Shown here: one piece after another, positions 52,094 through 60,159 of the stretch
How positions within the stretch are numbered: the stretch's first letter is position 1
Layout of the letters: the number at the start of each line of letters is the position of its first letter
Made by a program: the position numbers and the translations under genes
Notes under the pieces: generated by a model
Told to the model about the DNA's origin: nothing
The model's database searches: none
Seen by the model: only the letters and a program-made list of their open reading frames with translations
Assembly: GCF_023155855.1 (NCBI RefSeq)
Contig: NZ_JAKNUT010000001.1
Coordinates: forward strand, 558,001 to 622,000
DNA from: Microbacterium aoyamense
Lineage (GTDB): Bacteria > Actinomycetota > Actinomycetes > Actinomycetales > Microbacteriaceae
DNA: 64,000 nt
Reading direction: 5' to 3'

Positions 52094-53380
52094 CTAGGTC
52101 GTGCCCTCGATCCGTATGGTGGCCAGCACCTCCGCCCTGATCCGCCGGGCAGTCTCGTGGTCCGGAGCAACTCCGCTGACCTCGGCGACACTCGACATTG
52201 TTCCGTCGCGCCAGGAGTAAGCATCGCCGACGCTCACGCCGCCTCGCTCGACGACTTCGACTCCCTCGATTTGAAGCAGATCGTCGAACCCGTCGATCGC
52301 GGTGATAGCGCGCAAACGAGCGTCGGGTTGCACGGAGAAGAGGAAGAGCACCTCGTTCATCTCAGGAAACGCTTGGTAGACGATCTGCTCGCCGAGCGCA
52401 ATTCGAAATGCCAGCCGGATCGGATCGATTCCGTGGGCGCGTTCGATGAAGTCGCGAATGCGCCCGCCACCTGGTCGTCCGTTCACTTCGATCACGACCG
52501 GGCCGTCGTCTGTGCACTTGATCTCGACATGAAGCACCCCGGCACGGATACCAAGCGCGCTCACTGCGTCAATCGCCGCCGACGTAAACTCCAGCCTGTT
52601 ATGCGGCGTCGTCTCTGCCGGGAAATAGTCTCCCGTCTCGCGGAACGGCGCGGCGAGCGGTGGCTTCCCCGTCACTCCCAAGACGCTCGTGACCCCGTCA
52701 CTGACGAGGAGTTCGACCGACACGTAAGGCGCGTTGCCCACCTGCATACACGGGGTTGTCGGGTCGGGGATGAATCCCTCGACCAGCATTCGACCCGGTT
52801 CGCATCGCTTCAGAGTGGTCTCAAGCTCCTTACTTGATTCGACTCTCTCGGTGTCTCTGCTGCTGCTACCGCGTCGAGGCTTGACCACGACCGGGAAGGA
52901 GATGGCTCGAGTTCCTTCCGTGAATAGCGCTTCATCGGCGAGATCATCGGCGTTCCAGAATGCGGGAGTCGGCATACCCGATGCGGCCAGCGCGGTTCGC
53001 TGCTCTAGTTTGTCTGTTAAGCGCGCCGCGACCTCTCGGCTGTGAAAGGGCAGATGGAGGGCACCGGCTACCTCAGCCGTCCACACGATCGTGGAATCGG
53101 CAAGGCACGTGATTCCGCTGACGTTTCTAGCGACAATCTGGCGCACGACGTCGTCTAAAGACATTCTTGAGGCGTCGATAACGTCCCAGTCGGCTTCTTC
53201 AGATGCCCGGAGCAGGCGGAGTGCAGTTCGGGAGTCCCGGCGATCGAACGGTAGGACCCAGAGGATGTCGCAGAGACCTTTCGATGCCGCGACGATGCTC
53301 TGAAGCGGCGGATCCACCCAGGCGCGGTCATACACCACAGCCAGAAGCGGTACAGGTGATTCGGGCGCAGCTGAGCTCAC
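52094..53380 (-). CDS. ATP-grasp ligase, L-amino-acid-ligase-like (paralog 2)
   Basis: 428 aa. Clearly homologous along its whole length to the next gene: VVKPRRGSSSRDTE, HVEIKCTDDGPVVIEVNGRP, GGGRIRDFIERAHGID and the same C-terminal SWRDGTMSSVAEVSG. The N-terminal part (LLAVVYDRAWVDPPLQSIVA) differs more, so the two may have different acceptors. First gene of a minus-strand run ATP-grasp, ATP-grasp, hydrolase, acpS. It is divergent from the aminoacyl-carrier-protein ligase with 139 bp between starts. Confidence 0.78.
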   Translation of the reverse strand: MSSAAPESPVPLLAVVYDRAWVDPPLQSIVAASKGLCDILWVLPFDRRDSRTALRLLRASEEADWDVIDASRMSLDDVVRQIVARNVSGITCLADSTIVWTAEVAGALHLPFHSREVAARLTDKLEQRTALAASGMPTPAFWNADDLADEALFTEGTRAISFPVVVKPRRGSSSRDTERVESSKELETTLKRCEPGRMLVEGFIPDPTTPCMQVGNAPYVSVELLVSDGVTSVLGVTGKPPLAAPFRETGDYFPAETTPHNRLEFTSAAIDAVSALGIRAGVLHVEIKCTDDGPVVIEVNGRPGGGRIRDFIERAHGIDPIRLAFRIALGEQIVYQAFPEMNEVLFLFSVQPDARLRAITAIDGFDDLLQIEGVEVVERGGVSVGDAYSWRDGTMSSVAEVSGVAPDHETARRIRAEVLATIRIEGTT

Positions 53381-53519
53381 CTTGCCGATTATCGCGCACG
53401 CTCACCGCCCGCACCAACGACTCTGCCTCACCGCGGACACCACCTGATGAGATCACACAACAGAACGCCTGCGACGCGATATCCTCAACCGAGATGCAAC
53501 CCGGCGAAAATGGAGAGCG

Positions 53520-54464
53520 ATGACGGACACGGATGACGCCACGGCACTTGCGAGCGAGCGCCGAGCGTTCAGGGAGCAACTGATCGACAACGGCTGGTTC
53601 CTCACGTCGTCCTCAACCGCGCTGCCCGGGCAGGGGCCATCCGCCGTCGCCGCGTACGACGGCGTCGCGCGCGTCCTCGCCCGCCTCGCCCGCGAGGCGT
53701 TCCCCGCGGAGATCACCCCCGTGAGGTTCCCCCCGGTCTTTTCGGCCCACATGCTCGAACAGACCGACTATGTCGCGTCGTTTCCTCAGCTCCTCGGAAC
53801 GATCTCGTCCTTCCTCGGCGATCAGAAGGACTTCCGCAGGCTGATCGAGGTCTACGACGAGGGGGGCGACTGGCAGGGGCAATTGGCCCCTACTGGCCTC
53901 GCATTGACATCCGCCGCCTGTCATCCCATCTATGCCTGGCTCGAAGACTCGGTTGTCGACCATGGGAAGATCTACGAGCTCACCGGCGACTGTTTCCGCC
54001 ATGAGCCTTCCGAGGATCCGATGCGGTTCGTCACCTTCCGCATGCGAGAGTACGTGCGCCTTGGCACCGAGGAGCAGGCGAAAGCGCACCGGGCGCAGTG
54101 GTTGGAAATCGCTCAGGCTCTCTTCGAGGAGCTCGACATCCCGGTGGAGGTCGTGCCGGCGAACGATCCCTTCTTCGGTCGCGGCGGGGTTGTCCTCGCC
54201 CGCAATCAGCTCGAAGCGCAGGCCAAGTTCGAGCTCGTGACCGAGATCTACTCGGGAACCGAGACCGCTATCGCGTCGGCCAACTACCACGACACCCACT
54301 TCGGAGACGAGTTCGCTCTCACGCTGCCAGACGGCGGTGTCGCGCACAGCGCGTGCTCGGCGTATGGCATGGACCGCATCGTCCTTGCGCTCGCGTCACG
54401 ACACGGCTTCGACCCGGCAGCGTGGCCGAACCGTGTGCGGAAGGCGCTGGGCCTCGAAGAGTGA
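53520..54464 (+). CDS. Amino acid:[carrier protein] ligase (truncated seryl-tRNA-synthetase-like)
   Basis: 314 aa, only a class II synthetase catalytic core; no tRNA-binding N-domain is present. Motif 2 region: CFRHEPS (158-164). Motif 3: GMDRIVLAL (283-291, Arg286). Cys134, Glu177 (in FRMREYVRLGTEE) and Cys279 occupy the zinc-ligand positions of the methanogenic SerRS fold, which these ligases share. Known relatives (Bradyrhizobium and Agrobacterium type) adenylate glycine or alanine and transfer it to phosphopantetheine of a carrier protein, not to tRNA. The start has GGAGAGCG. It converges on a carrier-protein gene 10 bp away, the expected partner. The amino acid is not known. Confidence 0.87.
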   Translation: MTDTDDATALASERRAFREQLIDNGWFLTSSSTALPGQGPSAVAAYDGVARVLARLAREAFPAEITPVRFPPVFSAHMLEQTDYVASFPQLLGTISSFLGDQKDFRRLIEVYDEGGDWQGQLAPTGLALTSAACHPIYAWLEDSVVDHGKIYELTGDCFRHEPSEDPMRFVTFRMREYVRLGTEEQAKAHRAQWLEIAQALFEELDIPVEVVPANDPFFGRGGVVLARNQLEAQAKFELVTEIYSGTETAIASANYHDTHFGDEFALTLPDGGVAHSACSAYGMDRIVLALASRHGFDPAAWPNRVRKALGLEE

Positions 54465-54474
54465 GCCGTTGACC

Positions 54475-54747
54475 TCAGCCAGTCACGTCGCCGCTGTCAT
54501 CCGCGACTCCGACTGAGAGAACGGCGGCTCGCAGCGATGCGATAGTCGCAAACGTGTCCCGTTGGAGGAGCTCATCGGGCAGCTCGATGTCGAATGCATC
54601 CTCGACGCCGATGAGGACGTTCACGGTACCGTGCGACGTCAGTCCCACGGCGTACAGGTCGTCGTCTTCGGAGAGGGTAGAGGCGTCCACGTCGAGGCGC
54701 GCGACGTCCTTCAGCACATCCCGGATCGTGTCGGCGATCGAAGTCAT
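54475..54747 (-). CDS. Acyl/aminoacyl carrier protein
   Basis: 90 aa, acidic, four-helix carrier-protein length, from the ATG at 54747 with AAAGGA upstream. The phosphopantetheine site is YAVGLTSHGTVNVLIGVEDA with Ser38. The GLTSH-type motif, rather than the usual DSL, is the form seen in carriers served by amino acid:[carrier protein] ligases. FDIELPDELLQRDTFATIAS is helix 3/4. It would be loaded with phosphopantetheine by the nearby AcpS and with an amino acid by the convergent ligase. It is 23 bp downstream of the ABC permease, so it is the last gene of the glycan-export operon. Confidence 0.85.
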   Translation of the reverse strand: MTSIADTIRDVLKDVARLDVDASTLSEDDDLYAVGLTSHGTVNVLIGVEDAFDIELPDELLQRDTFATIASLRAAVLSVGVADDSGDVTG

Positions 54748-54770
54748 TGGAGAGATCCTTTCCGCGTCGG

Positions 54771-55592
54771 TCAGACGATGTCGATGAACGAGCGCTCCAT
54801 GCGCTGGAAGATCGCGAGGCCGGCGAAGGCGACGCCGATCGACACGATGATGAGGGCGATCACCTGCCACCAGTCCGGAGCCGCCTGTCCCAGCAGCGAC
54901 CATCGGTAGCCCTCGAGCAGCCAGGTGATCGGGTTGAGGTTGAACAGCCAGAGGAACTGCTGCGGCACCGCCTCGAGCGAGTACGCGACGGGCGAGCCGT
55001 ACATGAGCACCTGCATGATCCACGGCAGGAAGTAGTTCACGTCGCGATACTTCACGACCCCCGCCGCTGCTGCGAGCCCGATGCCGCCGCCGAGCAGCAG
55101 AGTCATGAGGATCCAGAACGGCAGCGCGAACACTCCCCAGCCGGGGTTGATACCCATCACAGCGATGATGACGAAGAAGAGCGCCAGCGCAACGAGGAAG
55201 TCCAAGACCACCGACGCCAGCGAGGAGATCGGCGCGAGGATGCGCGGGAACTTCACCTTGGACAGGATCGACTGATTCGCGAGCAGCGACGGTGACGTAC
55301 GGGAGACGACGTTGTTGAAGAGGTTCCAGCCGAGCAGACCGGCGAAGCTGAACACGAAGTAGGGCACGCCGCCGCTGGGAAGCTGAGCGATGCCGCCGAA
55401 GACGATCGCGAAGATGCCTGCGCTGACGAGCGGCTGCACGAAGACCCACGCGACGCCGACGGCGGTCTGCCGGTAGCGGAGCAGGATGTCGCGCTGCCCG
55501 AACCGGTAGATGATCTCACGGCCGGCCCAGAGCTCTCGCCACTTCGGGAAGTTCAATCTGTTGGGCGGAGTGACGATTGTGCGGGCCATCAT
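54771..55592 (-). CDS. ABC-2 type polysaccharide exporter permease (Wzm/TagG-like)
   Basis: 273 aa with six membrane helices. LLRYRQTAVGVAWVFVQPLV is the conserved cytoplasmic entry segment of polysaccharide-export permeases. Helices follow, with PSGGVPYFVFSFAGLLGWNLF and NYFLPWIMQVLMYGSPVAYS. It forms the channel exporting an undecaprenyl-linked glycan or teichoic-acid-like polymer. The start overlaps the stop of the ATPase gene (ATGA). Confidence 0.92.
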   Translation of the reverse strand: MMARTIVTPPNRLNFPKWRELWAGREIIYRFGQRDILLRYRQTAVGVAWVFVQPLVSAGIFAIVFGGIAQLPSGGVPYFVFSFAGLLGWNLFNNVVSRTSPSLLANQSILSKVKFPRILAPISSLASVVLDFLVALALFFVIIAVMGINPGWGVFALPFWILMTLLLGGGIGLAAAAGVVKYRDVNYFLPWIMQVLMYGSPVAYSLEAVPQQFLWLFNLNPITWLLEGYRWSLLGQAAPDWWQVIALIIVSIGVAFAGLAIFQRMERSFIDIV

Positions 55593-56794
55593 GCCTCCTC
55601 GTAGTCGAAGTCGGCGAGAACCACAGCGGTGTCGATCGCGTCATCCATCGCCATCTCCGGGTACGGAAGAGAGGGCAGCACCTCGAACGACTCGGCGTAG
55701 TCCCAGCCGTCGAAGACGCCCGCCTGGCAGATCCACATGTCGACCGTGTACCGACCCGGCTTGAGCCACAGGTTTCGGATCCGCACCTTGCCCTCCTGGC
55801 GGAGGGTGGGATCGAACCAGTGACCCGTCAGCCGCGAATCGCAGCGGACGATCTCGGCGCCGTTCATGTCCTTGATCCGAGCACGGAGGAAGTACTTGCC
55901 GATCACGCTCCTGCTGCTGTGGACCCGGTAATCGATCACGATGTCCTCTGCGGAATGCACCGAGTGCTGGGCCATCTCGACCGACTTGAATCGAAGCTCA
56001 CCCGTTCCCCACCGCTCGTGGGGTTCTAGTTGCTTGTTGCGCAGATCGGCGAAGGAGTCGCGGTAGCGCTCGAGTGCACCGTCGACGGAGCCCTGGTAGC
56101 CGACCGTGCCGTTCTCGAGGTAGATCGCCGATGTGCACAGCGACGTGACCGTGTTCATGAGGTGGCTCACGTAGAGCACCGTGCGCCCGTCGCGCGCGAC
56201 CTGCTGCATCTTCATGATGGCTTTGCGCTGGAACTCGGCGTCGCCGACGGCGAGGACCTCGTCGATCGCGAGGATCTCGGAGTCGAGGTGGGCGGCGACG
56301 GCGAACGCGAGTCGCACGTACATGCCCGAGGAGTACCGCTTGACGGGCACCTCGAGGAACTGCTCGACCTCGGAGAACGCGACGATCTCGTCGAAGCGCG
56401 CCTTGATCTCTTTTCGTCCCATGCCGAGGAGGGCCCCGTTGAGGTAGATGTTCTCGCGGCCGGTGAGCTCGGGGTGGAAGCCGGTGCCGACCTCGAGCAG
56501 CGAGCCGACGCGGCCACCGATGTCGATCATCCCCTTGGTGGGCGTCGTGACCTGGGTCAGCAGCTTGAGCAGCGTGCTCTTGCCGGCGCCGTTGCGTCCG
56601 ATGATGCCGACGGCCTCGCCCCACGGGATGTCGAAAGACACGTCGCGGAGCGCTTCGAAGTTCTCGTAGTGCACCGACGTGAGGGGGTGACGGATGCGGT
56701 TGATGATCGCCGTGGTGATGCGGTTGGTGTGACCCGCGACCTGGATGCGATACGTCTTGGACAGATCACGCGCGGTGATCGCCGTGTCGAGCAT
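55589..56794 (-). CDS. ABC exporter ATPase with C-terminal cargo domain (Wzt/TagH-like)
   Basis: 401 aa from the ATG at 56794 (MLDTAITARDLSKTY), with AAGGGT upstream. Walker A is GRNGAGKST, signature RYSSGMYVRLAFA, Walker B ILAIDEVLAVGD. The C-terminal ~150 residues form a beta-rich domain (GTGELRFKSVEMAQHSVHSA onward), as in Wzt proteins that recognise the non-reducing end of the exported glycan. It drives export with the permease. A cargo domain implies a modified chain terminus, and the pyruvyltransferase or the aminoacyl system could supply one. Confidence 0.92.
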   Translation of the reverse strand: MLDTAITARDLSKTYRIQVAGHTNRITTAIINRIRHPLTSVHYENFEALRDVSFDIPWGEAVGIIGRNGAGKSTLLKLLTQVTTPTKGMIDIGGRVGSLLEVGTGFHPELTGRENIYLNGALLGMGRKEIKARFDEIVAFSEVEQFLEVPVKRYSSGMYVRLAFAVAAHLDSEILAIDEVLAVGDAEFQRKAIMKMQQVARDGRTVLYVSHLMNTVTSLCTSAIYLENGTVGYQGSVDGALERYRDSFADLRNKQLEPHERWGTGELRFKSVEMAQHSVHSAEDIVIDYRVHSSRSVIGKYFLRARIKDMNGAEIVRCDSRLTGHWFDPTLRQEGKVRIRNLWLKPGRYTVDMWICQAGVFDGWDYAESFEVLPSLPYPEMAMDDAIDTAVVLADFDYEEA

Positions 56795-56889
56795 GCACGA
56801 CCCTTCCCCTGGGATTTCTGGTGGCTTCTGTGCAATGGCGACATCGACGCGCACGCCTCCGAGAGCCTACCACCAGGGATCCACGGCAA

Positions 56890-57852
56890 TCATCTGCCTT
56901 CGGCATCCTCAGCTCGGCCGTGCGACCATCCCGCTCGGCGCCGCTCCGCCGGAGCCGGATAGTGCCGCGGCATCCCTTCGATCCGACGCAGTTCGCCGAG
57001 CATGGCGATCTTCGCAGCGAGCTGCAGATCGCGGTCGGACGGATGCCGGCGCAGCCACGGAAGACGCAGGGCGAATTCGATGCGAGCGACGATGCTCTTG
57101 ACGAGAAGGTGAGGCGCGCGCCCATGCGCCCAGTGGTACCAGACGTAGGCCGAGCTGCGACCGCCGGATCTGACGAGTCGATAGAGGGAGACCCGCTCCA
57201 GTCTGCGCGGATCGAAGTGATGTATGACGGGATCACCCGCCACGCCGACGATCCGCGCCCCGACTTCACGAGCCTGGACCCCGAAGAACGCGTCTTCTGC
57301 GCGCTTGTAGGGTGGCCGACCGAGCCGCTCGTCGAACGGCACGGTCTCGAGCAGGGCTCGCAATGCCCCGGCGTTCGCGGTGACGACATCCGGATCGATG
57401 TCCTTCTGCGTCGGATAGTGCGCGAGATTCTGCAGGACCCACGTGCTCACCCACGGCCGGCGCAGTTCGTCGGCCGCCTGGATGCCGCCGACGCAGACCT
57501 CGGCTCGGCCCTCGAGCAACGGCGCCGACATGCGCTGCGCCCAATCCAACGGCACCTGCACGTCGTCGTCCGTGAAGACCACGACCTTACCGTCCGCCGC
57601 GCGTACGCCCGCGTTGCGCGCTGCCGCGACGCCGGCCTCGGGCGCCGCAACCACCCGCACACTCGGGAACCGACTCGCGAGGAAGTCCGCCGTGCCGTCA
57701 GTGGAGCCGTTGTCGACGACGATCACCTCGGTCGGCACGCTGCTGGCCCGCGCCGAGGCGACGACCGTCGAGAAATGGAGAGCGAGATCGTCGACGCGGT
57801 TGCGCGTGCACACGATGATGCTCACGTCGGGCGAGCCGGGCTCTTCGGTCAC
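56890..57852 (-). CDS. Glycosyltransferase family 2
   Basis: 320 aa from a GTG at 57852 overlapping the upstream GT2 stop (GTGA). SIIVCTRNRVDDLALHFSTV, VIVVDNGSTDGTADFLASRF, AAARNAGVRAADGKVVVFTD and DDDVQVPLDWAQRMSAPLLE show a full GT-A core; PPYKRAEDAFFGVQAREVGA follows. Works with its neighbour in glycan assembly, in the same operon as the exporter and carrier protein. Confidence 0.87.
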   Translation of the reverse strand: MTEEPGSPDVSIIVCTRNRVDDLALHFSTVVASARASSVPTEVIVVDNGSTDGTADFLASRFPSVRVVAAPEAGVAAARNAGVRAADGKVVVFTDDDVQVPLDWAQRMSAPLLEGRAEVCVGGIQAADELRRPWVSTWVLQNLAHYPTQKDIDPDVVTANAGALRALLETVPFDERLGRPPYKRAEDAFFGVQAREVGARIVGVAGDPVIHHFDPRRLERVSLYRLVRSGGRSSAYVWYHWAHGRAPHLLVKSIVARIEFALRLPWLRRHPSDRDLQLAAKIAMLGELRRIEGMPRHYPAPAERRRAGWSHGRAEDAEGR

Positions 57853-58850
57853 GAGCCCGACGAAGAGCGAGGAGGAGAGAAGCGCACTTGCGCGCGCGGC
57901 ACGCGTCCCGTCGCAACGAGCCACAACCCGACCGAGAGCCCCCAGAACGCCCCTGCGGCCTTCGTGAGGCCGCTGCCGACCCCCGTGACGATCGAGGACG
58001 GGCCGCGCAGCTTGCCGCGGCCGAGCGCGCGTGCCGCGTAGGCGAGCTCGCGGCGGACGTGGTCGAGCGCGACCCTCAGATAGTTCCGGAAGCGGGGGTC
58101 GCGCGTGCCGACGACCCGCGCCAGCAGGACGATGTGGTTGCGCTCCCCGTAGTAGGAGTAGCGGGCGTCGAAGCGGCGCCCCTTCGCATACGTTCCGGCG
58201 ACGTGCTCGACGAAGGCGTCGGGCGTGTAGACGAGCCGGCTGCCCGCCTCGCGCAGGCGCAGCGCGATCTCGCTCTCTTCGCGCAGGCAGGTGCCGGGGT
58301 AGTAGTCCTGGATGCCGCCGATGTCACGGAGCGACGACGCCCGCAGCGACATGTTCGCCCCGAGGAAGTGGTCGACGTCGACGTCATGACCCGGATGCGC
58401 CGCGAAGTGCCCGGTGAGAGTGCCGTCCGGCCGGAACTTGCCGATGGCGTCGAGACCCTGACTCTCTTCGCCCGGCTGGCCGTTGGAGGCCCGCCCGCCG
58501 ACTCCGGCGACCTGCGGGTCCTCGTACCGCTGCAGCAGCTGCTCCAACCAGTCCGGCTCGGCGTACGCATCGTCGTCGATGAACGCGACGACGTCGGCAT
58601 CGCCGATGAGGGCGACCCCCAGCATCCGGGACGTCGCCGTGTGCCCGCGACCGAGGGGATTGCGCACGTAGATCACCTTGTCGACGCCCTGTGCGACCGC
58701 CTCGGAGCGGCTGTCGGTGGAGGAGTCCACGACGATGATCCGTTCCGGCTGCACCGTCTGGCGGGAGAGGTGCTCGAGGCACGTGCGCAGGAAGTCGGGT
58801 CGGTTGTAGGTCGCGATCAGCACGGCGGCTGCGACGTGCGTCGTGAACAC
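57849..58850 (-). CDS. Glycosyltransferase family 2
   Basis: 333 aa. VLIATYNRPDFLRTCLEHLS, IIVVDSSTDSRSEAV, DVVAFIDDDAYAEPDWLEQL (the DDD metal site), DHFLGANMSLRASSLRDIGG and CLREESEIALRLREAGSRLV are typical. The C-terminal membrane-like segment (GAFWGLSVGLWLVATGRV) may anchor it. First gene of the minus-strand operon GT2-GT2-ATPase-permease-carrier protein. Confidence 0.87.
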   Translation of the reverse strand: MFTTHVAAAVLIATYNRPDFLRTCLEHLSRQTVQPERIIVVDSSTDSRSEAVAQGVDKVIYVRNPLGRGHTATSRMLGVALIGDADVVAFIDDDAYAEPDWLEQLLQRYEDPQVAGVGGRASNGQPGEESQGLDAIGKFRPDGTLTGHFAAHPGHDVDVDHFLGANMSLRASSLRDIGGIQDYYPGTCLREESEIALRLREAGSRLVYTPDAFVEHVAGTYAKGRRFDARYSYYGERNHIVLLARVVGTRDPRFRNYLRVALDHVRRELAYAARALGRGKLRGPSSIVTGVGSGLTKAAGAFWGLSVGLWLVATGRVPRAQVRFSPPRSSSGS

Positions 58851-58907
58851 GGCACGAGTCTAGTACGCCGATAGACTGCTGTTCGCTGTCTCGGGCGCGG
58901 ATCGCAT

Positions 58908-58939
58908 CCCGCCGAAGAGACCGCGGTCGTCTCGGCGGG
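58908..58939 (+). promoter_or_regulatory. Leader hairpin upstream of the pyruvyltransferase operon
   Basis: CCCGCCGA and TCGGCGGG form an 8-bp stem with a 16-nt interior, about 45 bp before the start of the pyruvyltransferase gene. It could be a leader structure or a binding site; there is no U-run. No function assigned. Confidence 0.3.
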
Positions 58940-58983
58940 AACTCGTTCCGCGGATTTCATCACAAGGTTCGGAGCGCGGCGCG

Positions 58984-60159
58984 ATGTCGATCGGCAGGGC
59001 AGCGATTGTCACGATCGTGGATGACGCGAACTTCGGCAATCGGCTCCAGAACTTCGCGCTCCAAACAGCGCTCCAATCACTCGGCTACGAGGTCGAGACG
59101 ATTCGGAACGTGCCTCCGGCGATGGATCGGGGCATGCTCGCGAGCCGTGCGTGGAAGGCCCTGCGCAAGGACGGGCTCGTGGAGTTCGCCCGACGCAACG
59201 TACGGAACCTCCAGCGCAGGCGGCGGAGCGACAAGGCCCCGAGCGGCGAGCAATCCCACCCGCAGGCTCCGCAGATGGCGCCGCATCGCCGCGAGGCGGC
59301 GATCGCGGAGTTCTCGCGGCGCCACATCGTCACGACGCACGACTCCTACCCGGACCTCGCGCCTGAGGCGTGGGGCGCCAAGTACGACGTCGGCGTCGTC
59401 GGTTCCGACCAGGTGTGGAACCACGGCTTCCGCAATGCGCAGGAGATCGACTTCCTCACGTTCCTGCCGCAGGACCGCCGCATCGCCTACGCCGCCAGTT
59501 TCGGTGTGCACGACATCCCCGAGTTCCTCCGTGCGCGCTACGCGGCCTGGCTCGACGGCATTCCGCACATCGGCGTCCGCGAGCAGCGCGGGGCTGAGAT
59601 CGTCCGAGAGCTCACCGGGCGCGAGGTTCCCGTCGTCGTGGACCCGACGCTCCTGTTCGACGGCGAGCAGTGGCGGTCGTTCGCATCGATCCCTCCCGAG
59701 CCTCCTCAGGATCGCAAGGGCGTGCAGTTCTTCCTCGGTGGGGGCAGGCCGGATCAGATCGCATGGGTGCAGCGTCACGCTGCCGCGATCGATGTGCCGC
59801 TCGTCGATCTGAGCGACACATCGATCGACGAGGTCGCCGGCCTCGACCCGTTCGGCTTCGTGCGCACCCTCAGCGAGGCCGAGTTCGTCGCGACCGACTC
59901 GTTCCACACGGCGCTGTTCGCCCTCCAGTTCCAGCGCCCGGTGATCATCCGGTCCAGGGACGAGACCGACTCGCGACTGCGGACCCTGCTGGCACTCCAC
60001 GGCATCGCGGTGGACGCCACCGAGGTGTCGGGACTCTTCGTCATGTCGAGCGCGGACTGGGAGCAGTCGTCGCAGCTCATCGCGCAGCATCGCGAGAAGT
60101 CCTGGGGTTACCTGCGGGCCGCCGTGGCCACCGCCGCCGGTCGGGATTCCGCGCCGTGA
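58984..60159 (+). CDS. Polysaccharide pyruvyl transferase
   Basis: 391 aa. VTIVDDANFGNRLQNFALQT is the N-terminal motif. VGVVGSDQVWNHGFRNAQEI and RRIAYAASFGVHDIPEFLRA are family landmarks, as is AEFVATDSFHTALFALQFQR. It adds a pyruvate ketal from PEP to a sugar of the glycan, giving negative charge, often needed for attachment of S-layer or surface proteins. First gene of a plus-strand operon; the next start overlaps its stop. Confidence 0.9.
   Translation: MSIGRAAIVTIVDDANFGNRLQNFALQTALQSLGYEVETIRNVPPAMDRGMLASRAWKALRKDGLVEFARRNVRNLQRRRRSDKAPSGEQSHPQAPQMAPHRREAAIAEFSRRHIVTTHDSYPDLAPEAWGAKYDVGVVGSDQVWNHGFRNAQEIDFLTFLPQDRRIAYAASFGVHDIPEFLRARYAAWLDGIPHIGVREQRGAEIVRELTGREVPVVVDPTLLFDGEQWRSFASIPPEPPQDRKGVQFFLGGGRPDQIAWVQRHAAAIDVPLVDLSDTSIDEVAGLDPFGFVRTLSEAEFVATDSFHTALFALQFQRPVIIRSRDETDSRLRTLLALHGIAVDATEVSGLFVMSSADWEQSSQLIAQHREKSWGYLRAAVATAAGRDSAP

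Noticed and set aside
53520..54464. A second seryl-tRNA synthetase
   Set aside because: It lacks the tRNA-binding domain and is only 314 aa. Its immediate partner is a carrier protein, so the carrier-protein ligase reading fits better.
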